Part shown: in pieces, positions 40,111 through 48,240 of the stretch
How the letters are laid out: every line of letters begins with the position of its first letter
Numbering within the stretch: position 1 is the stretch's first letter
Notes under the pieces: generated by a model
Told to the model about the DNA's origin: nothing
The model's input: only the letters and a program-made list of their open reading frames with translations
Databases searched by the model: none
Source: Arthrobacter ramosus
GTDB taxonomy: Bacteria > Actinomycetota > Actinomycetes > Actinomycetales > Micrococcaceae
Length of the DNA: 64,000 bases
Reading direction: 5' to 3'
NCBI RefSeq assembly: GCF_039535095.1
Contig: NZ_BAAAWN010000001.1
Coordinates: 3,410,001 to 3,474,000 of the forward strand
Position numbers and translations under genes: made by a program

Positions 40111-41565
40111 TCACCCGTTCTTGTGGACCAAGTAGATGGCACCGGTGGTGACGTCTTCCTCGAGTGCTTCCAGGGTGCGGCCACGGGTTTCGGGGACCTG
40201 CTTGACGACGAAGACCAGGGCCAGCGCCCCGACGACGGCGAAGAGGAAAAATGTGCCGGTGATCCCGACCCCCGCGACCAGCGACGGGAAGAACAGCGAA
40301 AGGAAACCGTTCACGACCCAGAGGAAGAAGATCGAGACGCCGGTGCCGAAGCCGCGCATGTGCAGCGGGAAGACTTCCGACAGGTAGACCCACACCGCGA
40401 CGTTCAGGAACGTTTGCATGGACCCGACGAAGGCAACCACCAGGAAGAGGATCACGTACGGGCGGATCGGGTTGCCCACGGGCAGCATCATTGAGGCGAA
40501 CCCGATGAGCAGGTGGCAGCTGGTGGTCAGCGTGAGGCCGAGGACGAAGGTCTTGCGACGGTCGATCCGGTCCATCAGCGACAAGGCGATGACGCCACCG
40601 ACCACGGCGATCACGCCGGGCGCGATGTTCGCGATGAGTGCGCCGCTCTCGTTGAAGCCCGACTCGACAAGCACCGTCTGGCCGTAGTACATGATCGAGT
40701 TGATGCCGGTCAGCTGTTGGGCGACGCCCAGGCCGATGCCAACGAGCAGAATGCGGAACAGGTTCTTGTTACTGAAGACCGCACGCCAGCCGATCTGCTG
40801 GCTTTCCTGCTCCTCCTTGGCGACGTTCTCGACCTCGCCGAGCTCCGCAAGCGCGCGGTCCTCGGAGCGGACGGACCGCAGCACCGCGAGGGCCTCATCG
40901 TGCCGGCCCTTCTCCACGAGCCAGCGCGGCGACTCAGGCACGCGGAGCATACCGAAGAACAGCGCGATCGCCGGCAACGCGCAGACCGCAAGCATGATGC
41001 GCCACACGCCGGGGACATCGCCCCACACTATGCCGATGATGGCGTTGACGACGAAGGCCGCCAGCTGGCCGACGACGATCATGAGCTCGTTGCGGCCCGC
41101 GAGGGAGCCGCGGATCTCATAGGGGGCCATCTCTGCCAGGAACACCGGGACCACCGCCGAGGCGCCACCCACTGCGAGACCGAGCAGGATGCGGCCGACG
41201 ACGAGCACCCCGAAGCTCGGTGTGAACACGCACACCAAGGTGCCAATGAAGAACAGCACCGCCAGCAGGATGATCGTCTTGCGACGCCCCCACCCGTCGG
41301 AGATCCGTCCGCCCGAGAGCGCGCCGAGCGCCGCGGCGAAGACGAGCGAGCTGGCAACGATGCCCTCGCTGAACGGCGTCAAGCCGAGTTCGGCCGTCAT
41401 TGGCCTCAGGGCGCCATTGATGACGCCCGTGTCATAACCGAACAGCAGGCCACCGAAGGTGGCGATCAGTGCGACCAGGCCAAGGCGCTTGCGGTGCGGG
41501 CCGTTGGTCAAAGGTGGAAGCGCGACTGCGCTGCCGGCTCTACCGTGACTTTGAGTAGCAGACAT
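40111..41565 (-). CDS. MFS sugar porter (SP family)
   Basis: The 484-residue, twelve-helix carrier belongs to the sugar porter family: GGLLFGYDTGVINGAL in TM1, GGRISDGWGRRKTI, the PESPRWLVEKGRHDEALAVL segment, QQLTGINSIMYYGQTVL in TM7 and PETRGRTLEALEED at the C-terminus. It imports a monosaccharide, pentose or polyol with protons. ATG 41565 is preceded by AAAGGAG. It diverges from the LacI gene (132 bases between starts) and reads towards the GH92 gene; the 296-base gap in between contains no supported ORF. Context suggests uptake of a sugar released by the mannosidase, but this is inference. Confidence 0.9.
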   Translation of the reverse strand: MSATQSHGRAGSAVALPPLTNGPHRKRLGLVALIATFGGLLFGYDTGVINGALRPMTAELGLTPFSEGIVASSLVFAAALGALSGGRISDGWGRRKTIILLAVLFFIGTLVCVFTPSFGVLVVGRILLGLAVGGASAVVPVFLAEMAPYEIRGSLAGRNELMIVVGQLAAFVVNAIIGIVWGDVPGVWRIMLAVCALPAIALFFGMLRVPESPRWLVEKGRHDEALAVLRSVRSEDRALAELGEVENVAKEEQESQQIGWRAVFSNKNLFRILLVGIGLGVAQQLTGINSIMYYGQTVLVESGFNESGALIANIAPGVIAVVGGVIALSLMDRIDRRKTFVLGLTLTTSCHLLIGFASMMLPVGNPIRPYVILFLVVAFVGSMQTFLNVAVWVYLSEVFPLHMRGFGTGVSIFFLWVVNGFLSLFFPSLVAGVGITGTFFLFAVVGALALVFVVKQVPETRGRTLEALEEDVTTGAIYLVHKNG

Positions 41566-41697
41566 CAGGACTCCTTTGTCATGTGGTGCGGGTCATACAC
41601 CCGCTCTGAACACAAGACTAACGCGCGAAAGACTCAAATGTAAGGTCAATCTAACAAATGACTTAATTGAGGCTTCTTCGCCGTGGGAAGATGAGGC

Positions 41698-42708
41698 ATG
41701 GGTCCTGACCGGCAACTCCGTCCCGCAACACAGAGCGATGTGGCTCGCGAAGTCGGCGTTTCCCGGACGCTCGTGTCCTTCGCCTTCCGAGGTGCTCCCG
41801 GTGTCAGCGACGAGACCAAACAGGCCATCTTCGACGCGGCGAAACGTCTCGGCTACCGGCCCAACGCGGCCGCCGCCGATCTGGCACGCAAGCATCGCTC
41901 CGCCGTCGGGCTCTATTTGATGGACATCCACAACGAGGTCTATGCAGATATCCTCAGCGGCGTAAGGATGGCACTCCCCCAGGCCCGCAACCGCCTCATC
42001 CTCAGCGTCTCCCAGTCGATCGACGGAGTGGATCCGGAAGCCGTGGACTCGCTGATCGAGGCACGGGTGGGGATCATCATCGCCGCAACGCTGCTGGACC
42101 CGGACGAACGAGTGTGGGAACTGGCCCAAATAGTCCCCATCGTCAGCGTCGCGCGGCCGGTACCCGGCGTCGACAGCGTCTATTCGGACGACGACGCCGG
42201 CGCCCGCGCCGCCACCGAACACCTCCTCAGCCTCGGACACACCCGGATCGCCCACCTTGGCGGACCCGATTATGACGGCCACACGGTCCGCCGAAGAAGC
42301 TACGAGAAGACAATGCGCGACGCCGGCCTGGTTCCTTGGACCGTACCGGCCGACGACTTCACGCAAGATGCCGGAATGCGTGCCGCAGCTCAACTGCTTG
42401 ACGGCCCGGACCGCCCGACGGCCATCTTCACCCACAATGACCAGTTCGCCTTGGCGGCACGCGAAGCCGCCTACGCCAGGGGCCTGGCCATCCCCGGGGA
42501 TCTGTCGCTGGTGGGCTATGACAATTCACGGACAGGCCGGCTCCACGGCATCGACCTGACGTCGGTGGACCTCCACGCGATGGAACTGGGAAGCGTCGCC
42601 GGAGCCGTGGCCATGGACCGGCTCAAGAATCCCGAGGCTCCCATCGCGGACGAACGCCTCACTCCCTCGCTGGTAATCCGCAACTCAACGGCGCCCGCCG
42701 CGCGGTAG
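41698..42708 (+). CDS. LacI family transcriptional regulator
   Basis: The 336-residue repressor has the LacI HTH and hinge at residues ~12-60 (QSDVAREVGVSRTLVSFAFR, VSDETKQAIFDAAKRLGYRP, NAAAADLARKHRSAVGLYL) and a periplasmic-binding-like effector domain (TEHLLSLGHTRIAHLGG, PTAIFTHNDQFALAAREAAY, DLTSVDLHAMELGSVAG). ATG 41698 gives the usual short N-terminus. It is divergent from the sugar porter and probably controls it. The palindrome before the GH92 gene (39850) and the similar site before sacB (25487) are further possible targets. Confidence 0.9.
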   Translation: MGPDRQLRPATQSDVAREVGVSRTLVSFAFRGAPGVSDETKQAIFDAAKRLGYRPNAAAADLARKHRSAVGLYLMDIHNEVYADILSGVRMALPQARNRLILSVSQSIDGVDPEAVDSLIEARVGIIIAATLLDPDERVWELAQIVPIVSVARPVPGVDSVYSDDDAGARAATEHLLSLGHTRIAHLGGPDYDGHTVRRRSYEKTMRDAGLVPWTVPADDFTQDAGMRAAAQLLDGPDRPTAIFTHNDQFALAAREAAYARGLAIPGDLSLVGYDNSRTGRLHGIDLTSVDLHAMELGSVAGAVAMDRLKNPEAPIADERLTPSLVIRNSTAPAAR

Positions 42709-42782
42709 CTCCACATCATGGACAGATTCCCGACCCGGTGGGAACATGGCCGTACATTCGCTCTTGGTCCGGAGGAACGGCC

Positions 42783-43730
42783 ATGAAAAACTTCGCACAG
42801 CTGCATGCGGCGATGCACAGGTCCCTCCACGGCTTGCTCCCCTCCCCGGTCCCACGCCGCCAGATCAAACTCGGCGGCCAGTATGCAATAGTGGACGGCA
42901 TCAATCACGTGATGCCGCTCACTTCGAACAACTCCCCCATGCTGATGGCAGCCTTTCCCATCAACAAACGCGCCGCCGCCGGGCTGCTCCCAGGCAAGGA
43001 AATGCGACCCTTCAGCCTCGGCGGCAAAGGCCTGCTGATGGTCATGGTGGTCAACCACACGTCGACGGACATCGGCAAATACATCGAATATTCCCTGGCC
43101 ATTGCCATCACCCACGGCAGCCGGCCCGCCCCGCCGTTCCTGCCGCTCATCTTCCAGAAGTCGTCCAAGCTTGGCCAGTTCGTGGTGGACCTGCCCGTCA
43201 GCACCGAAATCTCGGTCAAGGGCGGCAAGGGAATCCAGGGCATGCCCAAGCACCAGGCCAACCTCGACTTCGTCGTCACGGACGCCACCGTCTCGGCCCA
43301 GTACGACCAAGACGGAATGCTGGGCAGCTTCATCGAAATCGAACAGCCCGCTCCCGTCGGGCTCCCGGTGAGGCTCACGGTCTCCAACTACTGCGCCTTC
43401 CGCGGAATGCTTTGGAAGTCGGACACCTATGTCGAGGGCACGGCGAACGTCGCCTACGGCAGGCAGGCCAAGGCGCGGCTCATCGTGGGCGACGCTCCCG
43501 GCGTCGCGCCCTTGAAAACCCTCCACGTGGCACCCAAGCCAGTGTTCACCGCGTGGCTTCCCGAAGCTCGTAGCCTCCTGGACGACCACATCGAGACGTG
43601 GTTCCTCACGGCTTCCACGGAAGCAGGTGCGGCCACCCTCCGCGGCGGAGGCACGATGGACAGCGTAGTCGGGCTTGGCCAGAGTCAAGAGTGGTTGGCG
43701 CCTCCGGACCGCTCCCGCACGGCGCACTAG
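42783..43730 (+). CDS. Acetoacetate decarboxylase-like family protein
   Basis: The 315-residue protein matches the acetoacetate-decarboxylase (ADC, PF06314-like) fold: a central ISVKGGKGIQGMPKHQANLD corresponds to the G-x-x-x-G-x-P-K segment carrying the Schiff-base lysine in ADC enzymes, followed by a beta-cone with LRLTVSN-like strands. True ADCs have two adjacent lysines; here the pair is K-H, so decarboxylase activity is uncertain. The N-terminal part (GGQYAIVDGINHVMPLTSNN) is typical of actinobacterial members of unknown function. ATG 42783 follows GGAGGAA, while the frame could extend to 42738. It stands alone between lacI and the FAD oxidoreductase. Confidence 0.7.
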   Translation: MKNFAQLHAAMHRSLHGLLPSPVPRRQIKLGGQYAIVDGINHVMPLTSNNSPMLMAAFPINKRAAAGLLPGKEMRPFSLGGKGLLMVMVVNHTSTDIGKYIEYSLAIAITHGSRPAPPFLPLIFQKSSKLGQFVVDLPVSTEISVKGGKGIQGMPKHQANLDFVVTDATVSAQYDQDGMLGSFIEIEQPAPVGLPVRLTVSNYCAFRGMLWKSDTYVEGTANVAYGRQAKARLIVGDAPGVAPLKTLHVAPKPVFTAWLPEARSLLDDHIETWFLTASTEAGAATLRGGGTMDSVVGLGQSQEWLAPPDRSRTAH

Positions 43731-43772
43731 CCGCGCCGGGTTTAGCGCCGGCGGCCGCATGTGACCCAGCTC

Positions 43773-43799
43773 ATTACCGGCTGGTAACCATCAGGGAAC
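43773..43799 (+). promoter_or_regulatory. Candidate GlnR-type half-array before the FAD oxidoreductase
   Basis: ATTAC-n6-GTAAC-n6-GGAAC at 43773, 43784 and 43795 obeys the AC-n9-AC spacing; a further GTGAC (43761) is one base out of register. The array ends 106 bases before the ATG at 43906. Confidence 0.4.
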
Positions 43800-43905
43800 G
43801 GGCCGCTGCCAAATGGCAACAACAGGGAAACACCACCGAAAAACCCCGCGCCTACGCTGGGGACAGGCACATCCACCACAGCTCAGTTCAGCGAAGGGAC
43901 CCATC

Positions 43906-44793
43906 ATGTCCATCACCCCGTCCGCAGGCTCCATCCACCTCGTCATCGCAGGAGCCGGGCCCGCAGCCCAGGCCCTGGTCCGTCAGCTGACACAGCCCGG
44001 AACGGCGGCGTTCATCGGCACCATCGCGGTGCTGAGCAACCGCGACGAGTGCCCCGATGCGCTCCTGGAGCTAGCCGCCCTCCCCCAGGTCTCCGTGCGT
44101 TTCGGCCAGGCCGCGAGCTTCATCGATGTCCAGGCCCGCACGGTCACCACCACCGAAGGCCTCGAGTTCCCCTACGATCAGCTGGTGATTGCCACCGGCT
44201 CCTCCCCCATGTACCCGCCGGTCCAAGGCGCAGCACGCAGCCTCAGCTACTCAACGATCGACGACGCCGAGCAGATCGGCACCGCGGTCAAGGACATCAC
44301 CCGGGTGCTGGGCCGTCGTCCCCTGGGGATTTTGGTTGGCACCGGTCCGGCAGCCGGCCAGGCGGAGGCTGTCCTGCGCGCCCGCGGAGTCCGTCCCGTC
44401 CGTACCACGTTGCGTCCAGCTGCCGTCATGCCTTCCGTCGCCGGTTCGGTCCTGCCGGCTACCGGGATCGTCTTCGAGGACGGGAGCAGCATGAACGGCG
44501 ATCTTGTGGTGCTCGCCGAGGAACGGCTCCCCCGCAACGGGCTCGCTGAAAGTGCAGACCTGCAAACAGCTCCCGACGGCGGCATCAGGGTGGGGCGCGA
44601 CTTCGCCACTTCGGTGCCCGGCATCTGGGCGATCGGCGACGCCGCCTCCCGCGACGGCATGCGCCTCGGGCTCGTCTTCTCCTCGAATGCCGCAGCGGCA
44701 CACTGCGCCGCCCGACTTGAGGAAGACGCCAGGCTCCGCATTTCCAGTCCCACGCAGTCCCCGCGTTCCGCACGCTCCGCCGCCGCGGCCTGA
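43906..44793 (+). CDS. FAD-dependent pyridine nucleotide-disulfide family oxidoreductase (short)
   Basis: The 295-residue flavoprotein resembles the flavin domains of NirB and NasB: IHLVIAGAGPAAQALVRQL, the strand FPYDQLVIATGSSPMYPP, a second fold LGILVGTGPAAGQAEAVL and the FAD-closing VPGIWAIGDAASRDGMRLGL. It is shorter than the ~400 residues of free-standing rubredoxin or ferredoxin reductases and lacks the [2Fe-2S] and C-terminal domains. ATG 43906 is preceded by GAAGGG. Its partner is not adjacent. The GlnR-like array upstream hints at nitrogen-linked expression. Function is inferred only to the level of NAD(P)H-dependent redox enzyme. Confidence 0.75.
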   Translation: MSITPSAGSIHLVIAGAGPAAQALVRQLTQPGTAAFIGTIAVLSNRDECPDALLELAALPQVSVRFGQAASFIDVQARTVTTTEGLEFPYDQLVIATGSSPMYPPVQGAARSLSYSTIDDAEQIGTAVKDITRVLGRRPLGILVGTGPAAGQAEAVLRARGVRPVRTTLRPAAVMPSVAGSVLPATGIVFEDGSSMNGDLVVLAEERLPRNGLAESADLQTAPDGGIRVGRDFATSVPGIWAIGDAASRDGMRLGLVFSSNAAAAHCAARLEEDARLRISSPTQSPRSARSAAAA

Positions 44794-44979
44794 GGGGCTA
44801 GCGGGTCTGAGGCGGGCTGGGGACCTGCGGCGGGCTGGGGAGGGAGTCTCCGGGGGCCCAAAACCCGGCCCGCCGGCCCCTCTGAGGGAGCCGCCACGGC
44901 AGCAGGGCAGTGTGGCAAGATGGTCATTTGACGAGCCGCGACCCTTGCGGCACACCGGGCCCGCCACGGAAGGACCTCC

Positions 44980-45684
44980 ATGAGCAACGAAGCCTCCAGC
45001 GCACTGGACAACAGTGCAAGTATCGCTTCATACATCGACCACACTCTTCTCAAGCCGGAGGCCAGCGAAGCCGAAGTGCGCCAAGTCTGTGCCGAGGCTG
45101 CCGAGTACAAGTTCAAGTCAGTGTGCGTCAATCCGATTTGGGTCAAGACCGTGACGAAGGCACTCAAGGGTTCCGGAGTCCTCACCTGCTCGGTTGTCGG
45201 CTTTCCGCTGGGCGCCACTCCCAGCGACGTCAAGGCTTTCGAAGCACGCGGTGCCGTGTTGGATGGTGCGGATGAAATCGACATGGTGATCAACATCGCC
45301 GCGGCCCGTGCCGGAGACAAAGGCGCATTGGTGGATGACATCACGACCGTAGCGGAGGCCGTCCACGCCGGTGGAGCCATCCTGAAGGTCATCATCGAGA
45401 CTGCCTTGCTTAACGACGAGCAGAAGGTCCTGGCCTGCGAGGCATCGGTGGAGGCCGGGGCGGACTTCGTCAAGACTTCAACCGGTTTCAACGGTGGCGG
45501 CGCCACGGTGGAAGACGTCGCCCTCATGCGCAAGACAGTGGGCCCGGATCTCGGCGTCAAGGCCTCCGGCGGAGTACGTTCCCTGGCCGATGCACAGGCT
45601 ATGATTGCTGCTGGTGCAACACGTATCGGTGCGAGCTCCGGAATTGCCATCGTCAAAGGTGAACAAGGTTCATCCGCGTACTGA
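44980..45684 (+). CDS. deoC: Deoxyribose-phosphate aldolase
   Basis: The 234-residue TIM-barrel class I aldolase splits 2-deoxyribose-5-phosphate to glyceraldehyde-3-phosphate and acetaldehyde in nucleoside catabolism. Motifs: [19 protein letters not shown] at the N-terminus, [33 protein letters not shown] and the Schiff-base lysine in [18 protein letters not shown], with the second lysine in [13 protein letters not shown] 44980 has GGAAGGA upstream. The region just before it (44800-44880) carries direct repeats of GGCGGGCTGGGGA, possibly part of an unusual leader. A small membrane protein gene follows 52 bases later and shares the terminator at 45981. Confidence 0.94.
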   Translation: MSNEASSALDNSASIASYIDHTLLKPEASEAEVRQVCAEAAEYKFKSVCVNPIWVKTVTKALKGSGVLTCSVVGFPLGATPSDVKAFEARGAVLDGADEIDMVINIAAARAGDKGALVDDITTVAEAVHAGGAILKVIIETALLNDEQKVLACEASVEAGADFVKTSTGFNGGGATVEDVALMRKTVGPDLGVKASGGVRSLADAQAMIAAGATRIGASSGIAIVKGEQGSSAY

Positions 45685-45736
45685 GTTTCCCGGCAGCCGC
45701 CATAGTTTTTGAGCCCCCCGGGCCGAGGAGGAAAGC

Positions 45737-45961
45737 ATGTCCCAGAACGCCAGCCAGCCCATCGAAAAAGAGAACCCCTTGGGCCAGAGCATTCTGCTCT
45801 TTGTGATCAGCATGGTCCTGTTCCTCGGCGCCATCTACTCCCTTGCTTTCCTGACGCTGGAGAACACGTGGCCGATGGCCATCTGCCTGATCCTCTTTGG
45901 CCTCGCCTTCTGGATCCCGCAGACCATTCTCGGCCGCTCCAACTCGGCTGGCGAAAGCTAA
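45737..45961 (+). CDS. Small two-helix membrane protein (hypothetical)
   Basis: The 74-residue protein has two hydrophobic helices (around residues 17-37 and 41-63) and short hydrophilic ends. ATG 45737 follows GAGGAAAG at a good distance, and a strong terminator lies just after the stop, both supporting a real gene. It has no recognisable domain. Its distance from deoC (52 bases) suggests cotranscription. Confidence 0.75.
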   Translation: MSQNASQPIEKENPLGQSILLFVISMVLFLGAIYSLAFLTLENTWPMAICLILFGLAFWIPQTILGRSNSAGES

Positions 45962-45980
45962 GAAACCAACTGCAAAAGCC

Positions 45981-46010
45981 GTGGCCCCGGACTTTTTAGT
46001 CCGGGGCCAC
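45981..46010 (+). terminator. Terminator after the deoC/small membrane protein genes
   Basis: GTGGCCCCGGACT (45981-45993) pairs perfectly with AGTCCGGGGCCAC (45998-46010), 4-nt loop. It begins 20 bases after the stop. Confidence 0.85.
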
Positions 46011-46318
46011 AGTTGTTTAAATGCGGTCCACCACTTCTGACCTCTTTTGAACGCGGACGACGGCGACACGCCCCAAAACGGGGTGTGTCGCCGTCGTTGT
46101 CCCACCAAAGAAGGTCAGAAGTGGTGGTCGAAACCAAGTAGCACCACTCGTATTGGACTGCGAAAAACGGGTAACACCACCCGTTGTTTGTTAAACAAAC
46201 CCCATGCAAGCATTTGGGCATCGATTGAATGGGCAATCGAAGCAAGGGTTGGAAATTTCGAATTCATTGCCGCTGTCGCCTGTTCTGGGGAACACCAATT
46301 CAAAAAGGAGTCTCACTC
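46011..46318. other. 308-base gene-free region before the exported-protein operon
   Basis: Apart from the nested palindrome at 46028-46127 I see no gene. Downstream of it, two related 12-base strings (GTAGCACCACTC around 46138 and GTAACACCACCC around 46172) may be regulator half-sites. The AAGGAG before ATG 46319 is at 46305-46310. The segment 46190-46310 is lower in GC than its surroundings, consistent with a promoter. Confidence 0.6.
46028..46127. repeat. 100-bp nested palindrome (cruciform-like element)
   Basis: The outer arms CCACCACTTCTGACCT (46028-46043) and AGGTCAGAAGTGGTGG (46112-46127) are perfectly complementary over 16 bp. Inside, an 18-bp inner stem (46057-46074 with 46080-46097, one G-T mismatch) closes a 5-nt loop. 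The two stems are joined by 13- and 14-nt unpaired strands. It lies between a terminator and the exported-protein operon. Confidence 0.85.
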
Positions 46319-46774
46319 ATGCGCAAATTCAGCAAAAAAGGAAAAGCCTACGCGGCAGCAGCAACAGTTGCCCTCGTGGCAGCAAGCGGCGGAGCAGCCT
46401 ACGCCTACTGGACCACCACGGGTAATGGTTCGGGGACCGCGGCCAACTCGGCCGGCGGAGGAACGGTTACCCTGCACGCGACCTTCGCCGCGGGACTTGC
46501 CCCCGGCAACTCGACGTCTGTCGCCTACACGGCCGACAATGCGAGCAACACTGACACAGTGGTGGGAGCCCTCACAGCAACGGTATCCACCAGCGATCCC
46601 ACGCATTGCCTCGCTTCCTGGTTCACGGTCACGGCTTCGACCTCGACTTCGCCAGTGGCACACAACTCAACCGGCACGTCCGTCGGCAGCGGCACATTGA
46701 CCTTCCTCAACGACGCCGCCAGCCAAGACTCCTGCAAGAGCGCCACGGTTACGGTCACGGTCGGAAGTCTCTAG
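46319..46774 (+). CDS. Exported protein with SipW-type signal peptide, first of operon
   Basis: The 151-residue protein starts with RKFSKKGKAYAAAATVALVA and a predicted cleavage at AYA|YW (residues 27-31), the A-x-A-Y-W pattern of SipW-dependent signal peptides used by TasA and camelysin-like fibre proteins. The mature part is Thr/Ser/Gly-rich, beta-strand-like, with two cysteines (in HCLASW and DSCKSA) that could form a disulfide. It is small for TasA (about 230 mature residues). ATG 46319 follows AAGGAG. Three more exported proteins follow in tight order. No SipW peptidase is present in the window. Role as a surface or fibre component is inference. Confidence 0.8.
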   Translation: MRKFSKKGKAYAAAATVALVAASGGAAYAYWTTTGNGSGTAANSAGGGTVTLHATFAAGLAPGNSTSVAYTADNASNTDTVVGALTATVSTSDPTHCLASWFTVTASTSTSPVAHNSTGTSVGSGTLTFLNDAASQDSCKSATVTVTVGSL

Positions 46775-46868
46775 CCATCCAACTGGTGGGTCCGGTACGG
46801 GCCCACCAGTTGTCCCTGTGCGATCGCTTCAGAAAAGACCCACGAGAACAGATCCAGAGGAGGCCCAG

Positions 46869-47714
46869 GTGCCGAGCATTCCGGAGTTATTCCACTCGCC
46901 GCTTCGCATCGTCCGAGCGGGAGCCAAAGTGCTTCTGGCAGGCCTCCTTTTGGTGACCCTCACATCGGGCGTCGTGCTTGCCGCCAGTAGTAACGGCAAT
47001 GGCAACCAAAGCACGCCAAAAGGCATCACGCTGCAGCTTGCCCCAAGCAGCAGATCCGTCACCCAAGGAACGTCGGCAAGCTACAACGTAGTCGTCCAAC
47101 CGACGGGCGGGTTCGCTGGGAACGTTTCGCTGACAATCTCGGGGCTGCCGGCAGGCGCCACAGCATCGTTTTCGCCCGCAGTCGTCGCCGCCGGGCCAGG
47201 ATCCGCGTCCTCGAACCTCGTCGTGTCCACCACTTCCGCCACACCTCTTGGTACCTACTCCCTGAGCCTCAAGGGCACCAGCGGGACGCAACAGTCCGCC
47301 GTCGTCGTCGCTTCCTTGACGGTGACCGCCGGGCAACACCAAACGTTCACCATCTCCGGCGGCCCCACAGGACTTCTGGCACCAGGCTACGGAGTGTCGA
47401 TCAATCTTCAATTGGCGAACCCGGGTAATTCCAGCCTCAACGTCACCGGCCTTACTGTATCGGTCACGGGAATCACCCGGACCGCCCAGGCCGTGGCTAA
47501 CAACCGGCCCTGCAATCCTTCGGACTACGTCATCACCCAATTCAGCGGCAGCTATCCGATCGCCGCCCCGCCAGGCAATTCCTCGCTCTCGACGAGCGGA
47601 ATTCCGGCAAATCAATGGCCGCAGATAAAAATGCTGAATAGCTCGCTCAACCAGGACGGTTGCAAAGGCGCAACCCTGCAGCTTTCCTACTCCGGAACGG
47701 GACAGGGCAACTGA
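46869..47714 (+). CDS. Exported Ig-like domain protein, second of operon
   Basis: The 281-residue protein is translated from GTG 46869 (AGAGGAGG eight bases upstream; an upstream in-frame ATG at 46818 has no such site). It has a signal or anchor helix (around residues 19-38, LLAGLLLVTLTSGVVLAA), one bacterial Ig-like domain (around residues 50-150, SRSVTQGTSASYNVVV to SAVVVASLTVTAG) and a C-terminal domain with two cysteines (NRPCNPSDYV, NQDGCKGATL) similar in layout to its neighbours. The stop TGA is one base before the next ATG. Function unknown; a structural or adhesive role fits. Confidence 0.78.
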   Translation: MPSIPELFHSPLRIVRAGAKVLLAGLLLVTLTSGVVLAASSNGNGNQSTPKGITLQLAPSSRSVTQGTSASYNVVVQPTGGFAGNVSLTISGLPAGATASFSPAVVAAGPGSASSNLVVSTTSATPLGTYSLSLKGTSGTQQSAVVVASLTVTAGQHQTFTISGGPTGLLAPGYGVSINLQLANPGNSSLNVTGLTVSVTGITRTAQAVANNRPCNPSDYVITQFSGSYPIAAPPGNSSLSTSGIPANQWPQIKMLNSSLNQDGCKGATLQLSYSGTGQGN

Positions 47715-47715
47715 A

Positions 47716-48240
47716 ATGCGGGCAACTGACATGAAAGCGAACAGGTGGATGAAGTCCGGCTCTTTGGCGGCAGCCAAAGCAGCCGCGACGGCTACCGTGC
47801 TCAGCCTGGTGCTGGGAGTCGGATCGGCCTACGCCTATTGGTCCACCATCGGGATCGGCAGCGGCTCGGCCGCCAACGGCACCATGCAGACGGTGACCGT
47901 GGACGCCTTGGTGGCCGGCGACAGTCCCGCAACCACCCTCGTCCCGGGAGGTACCGCTGAAGTCATCGTGCGGGCGAGCAATCCAAATGCCTTCGCAGTG
48001 CAGGTGTATGGTTTCACCGCGAACGGAGCCGCGACCGCGGATGCATCCCACCCGCTGTGCACCACCACGGGCGTGACGTTCAACGCCCCGGCCGCTCCTT
48101 TGACGCCAACGGTGTCCGTACCGGCGAATTCCTCCATTCTGATCACTCTGCCAGCAGCCGCGTCGATGTCGACGGCTTCACAATCCAGCTGCCAAGGCGC
48201 TGTATTCCACCTTCCAGTCACGATGGCGGTCCGCAAATGA
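47716..48240 (+). CDS. Exported protein with SipW-type signal peptide, third of operon
   Basis: The 174-residue protein has a signal ending AYAYW (residues 38-42) and a beta-rich mature domain with two cysteines (PLCTTTGV, SSCQGAVF), matching the first operon protein in plan. ATG 47716 starts one base after the previous stop; internal ATGs at 47731 and 47749 are alternatives. Its own stop overlaps the next start (ATGA at 48237-48240), so translation is coupled. It is probably co-assembled with the others on the cell surface. Confidence 0.78.
   Translation: MRATDMKANRWMKSGSLAAAKAAATATVLSLVLGVGSAYAYWSTIGIGSGSAANGTMQTVTVDALVAGDSPATTLVPGGTAEVIVRASNPNAFAVQVYGFTANGAATADASHPLCTTTGVTFNAPAAPLTPTVSVPANSSILITLPAAASMSTASQSSCQGAVFHLPVTMAVRK

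Noticed and set aside
39897..40184. Minus-strand ORF between the GH92 and sugar porter genes
   Set aside because: Half of it overlaps the porter's 3' end in another frame and the rest matches no family; the 296-base gap is left as non-coding.
43741..43800. TTACC-GGCT-GGTAA as a separate repressor palindrome
   Set aside because: Only five-base arms and it overlaps the better-phased AC-n9-AC array, so it was not listed separately.
48057..48236. N-terminal extension of the fourth exported protein
   Set aside because: It overlaps the third gene out of frame and has no signal peptide; ATG 48237 with coupled ATGA overlap is far better.
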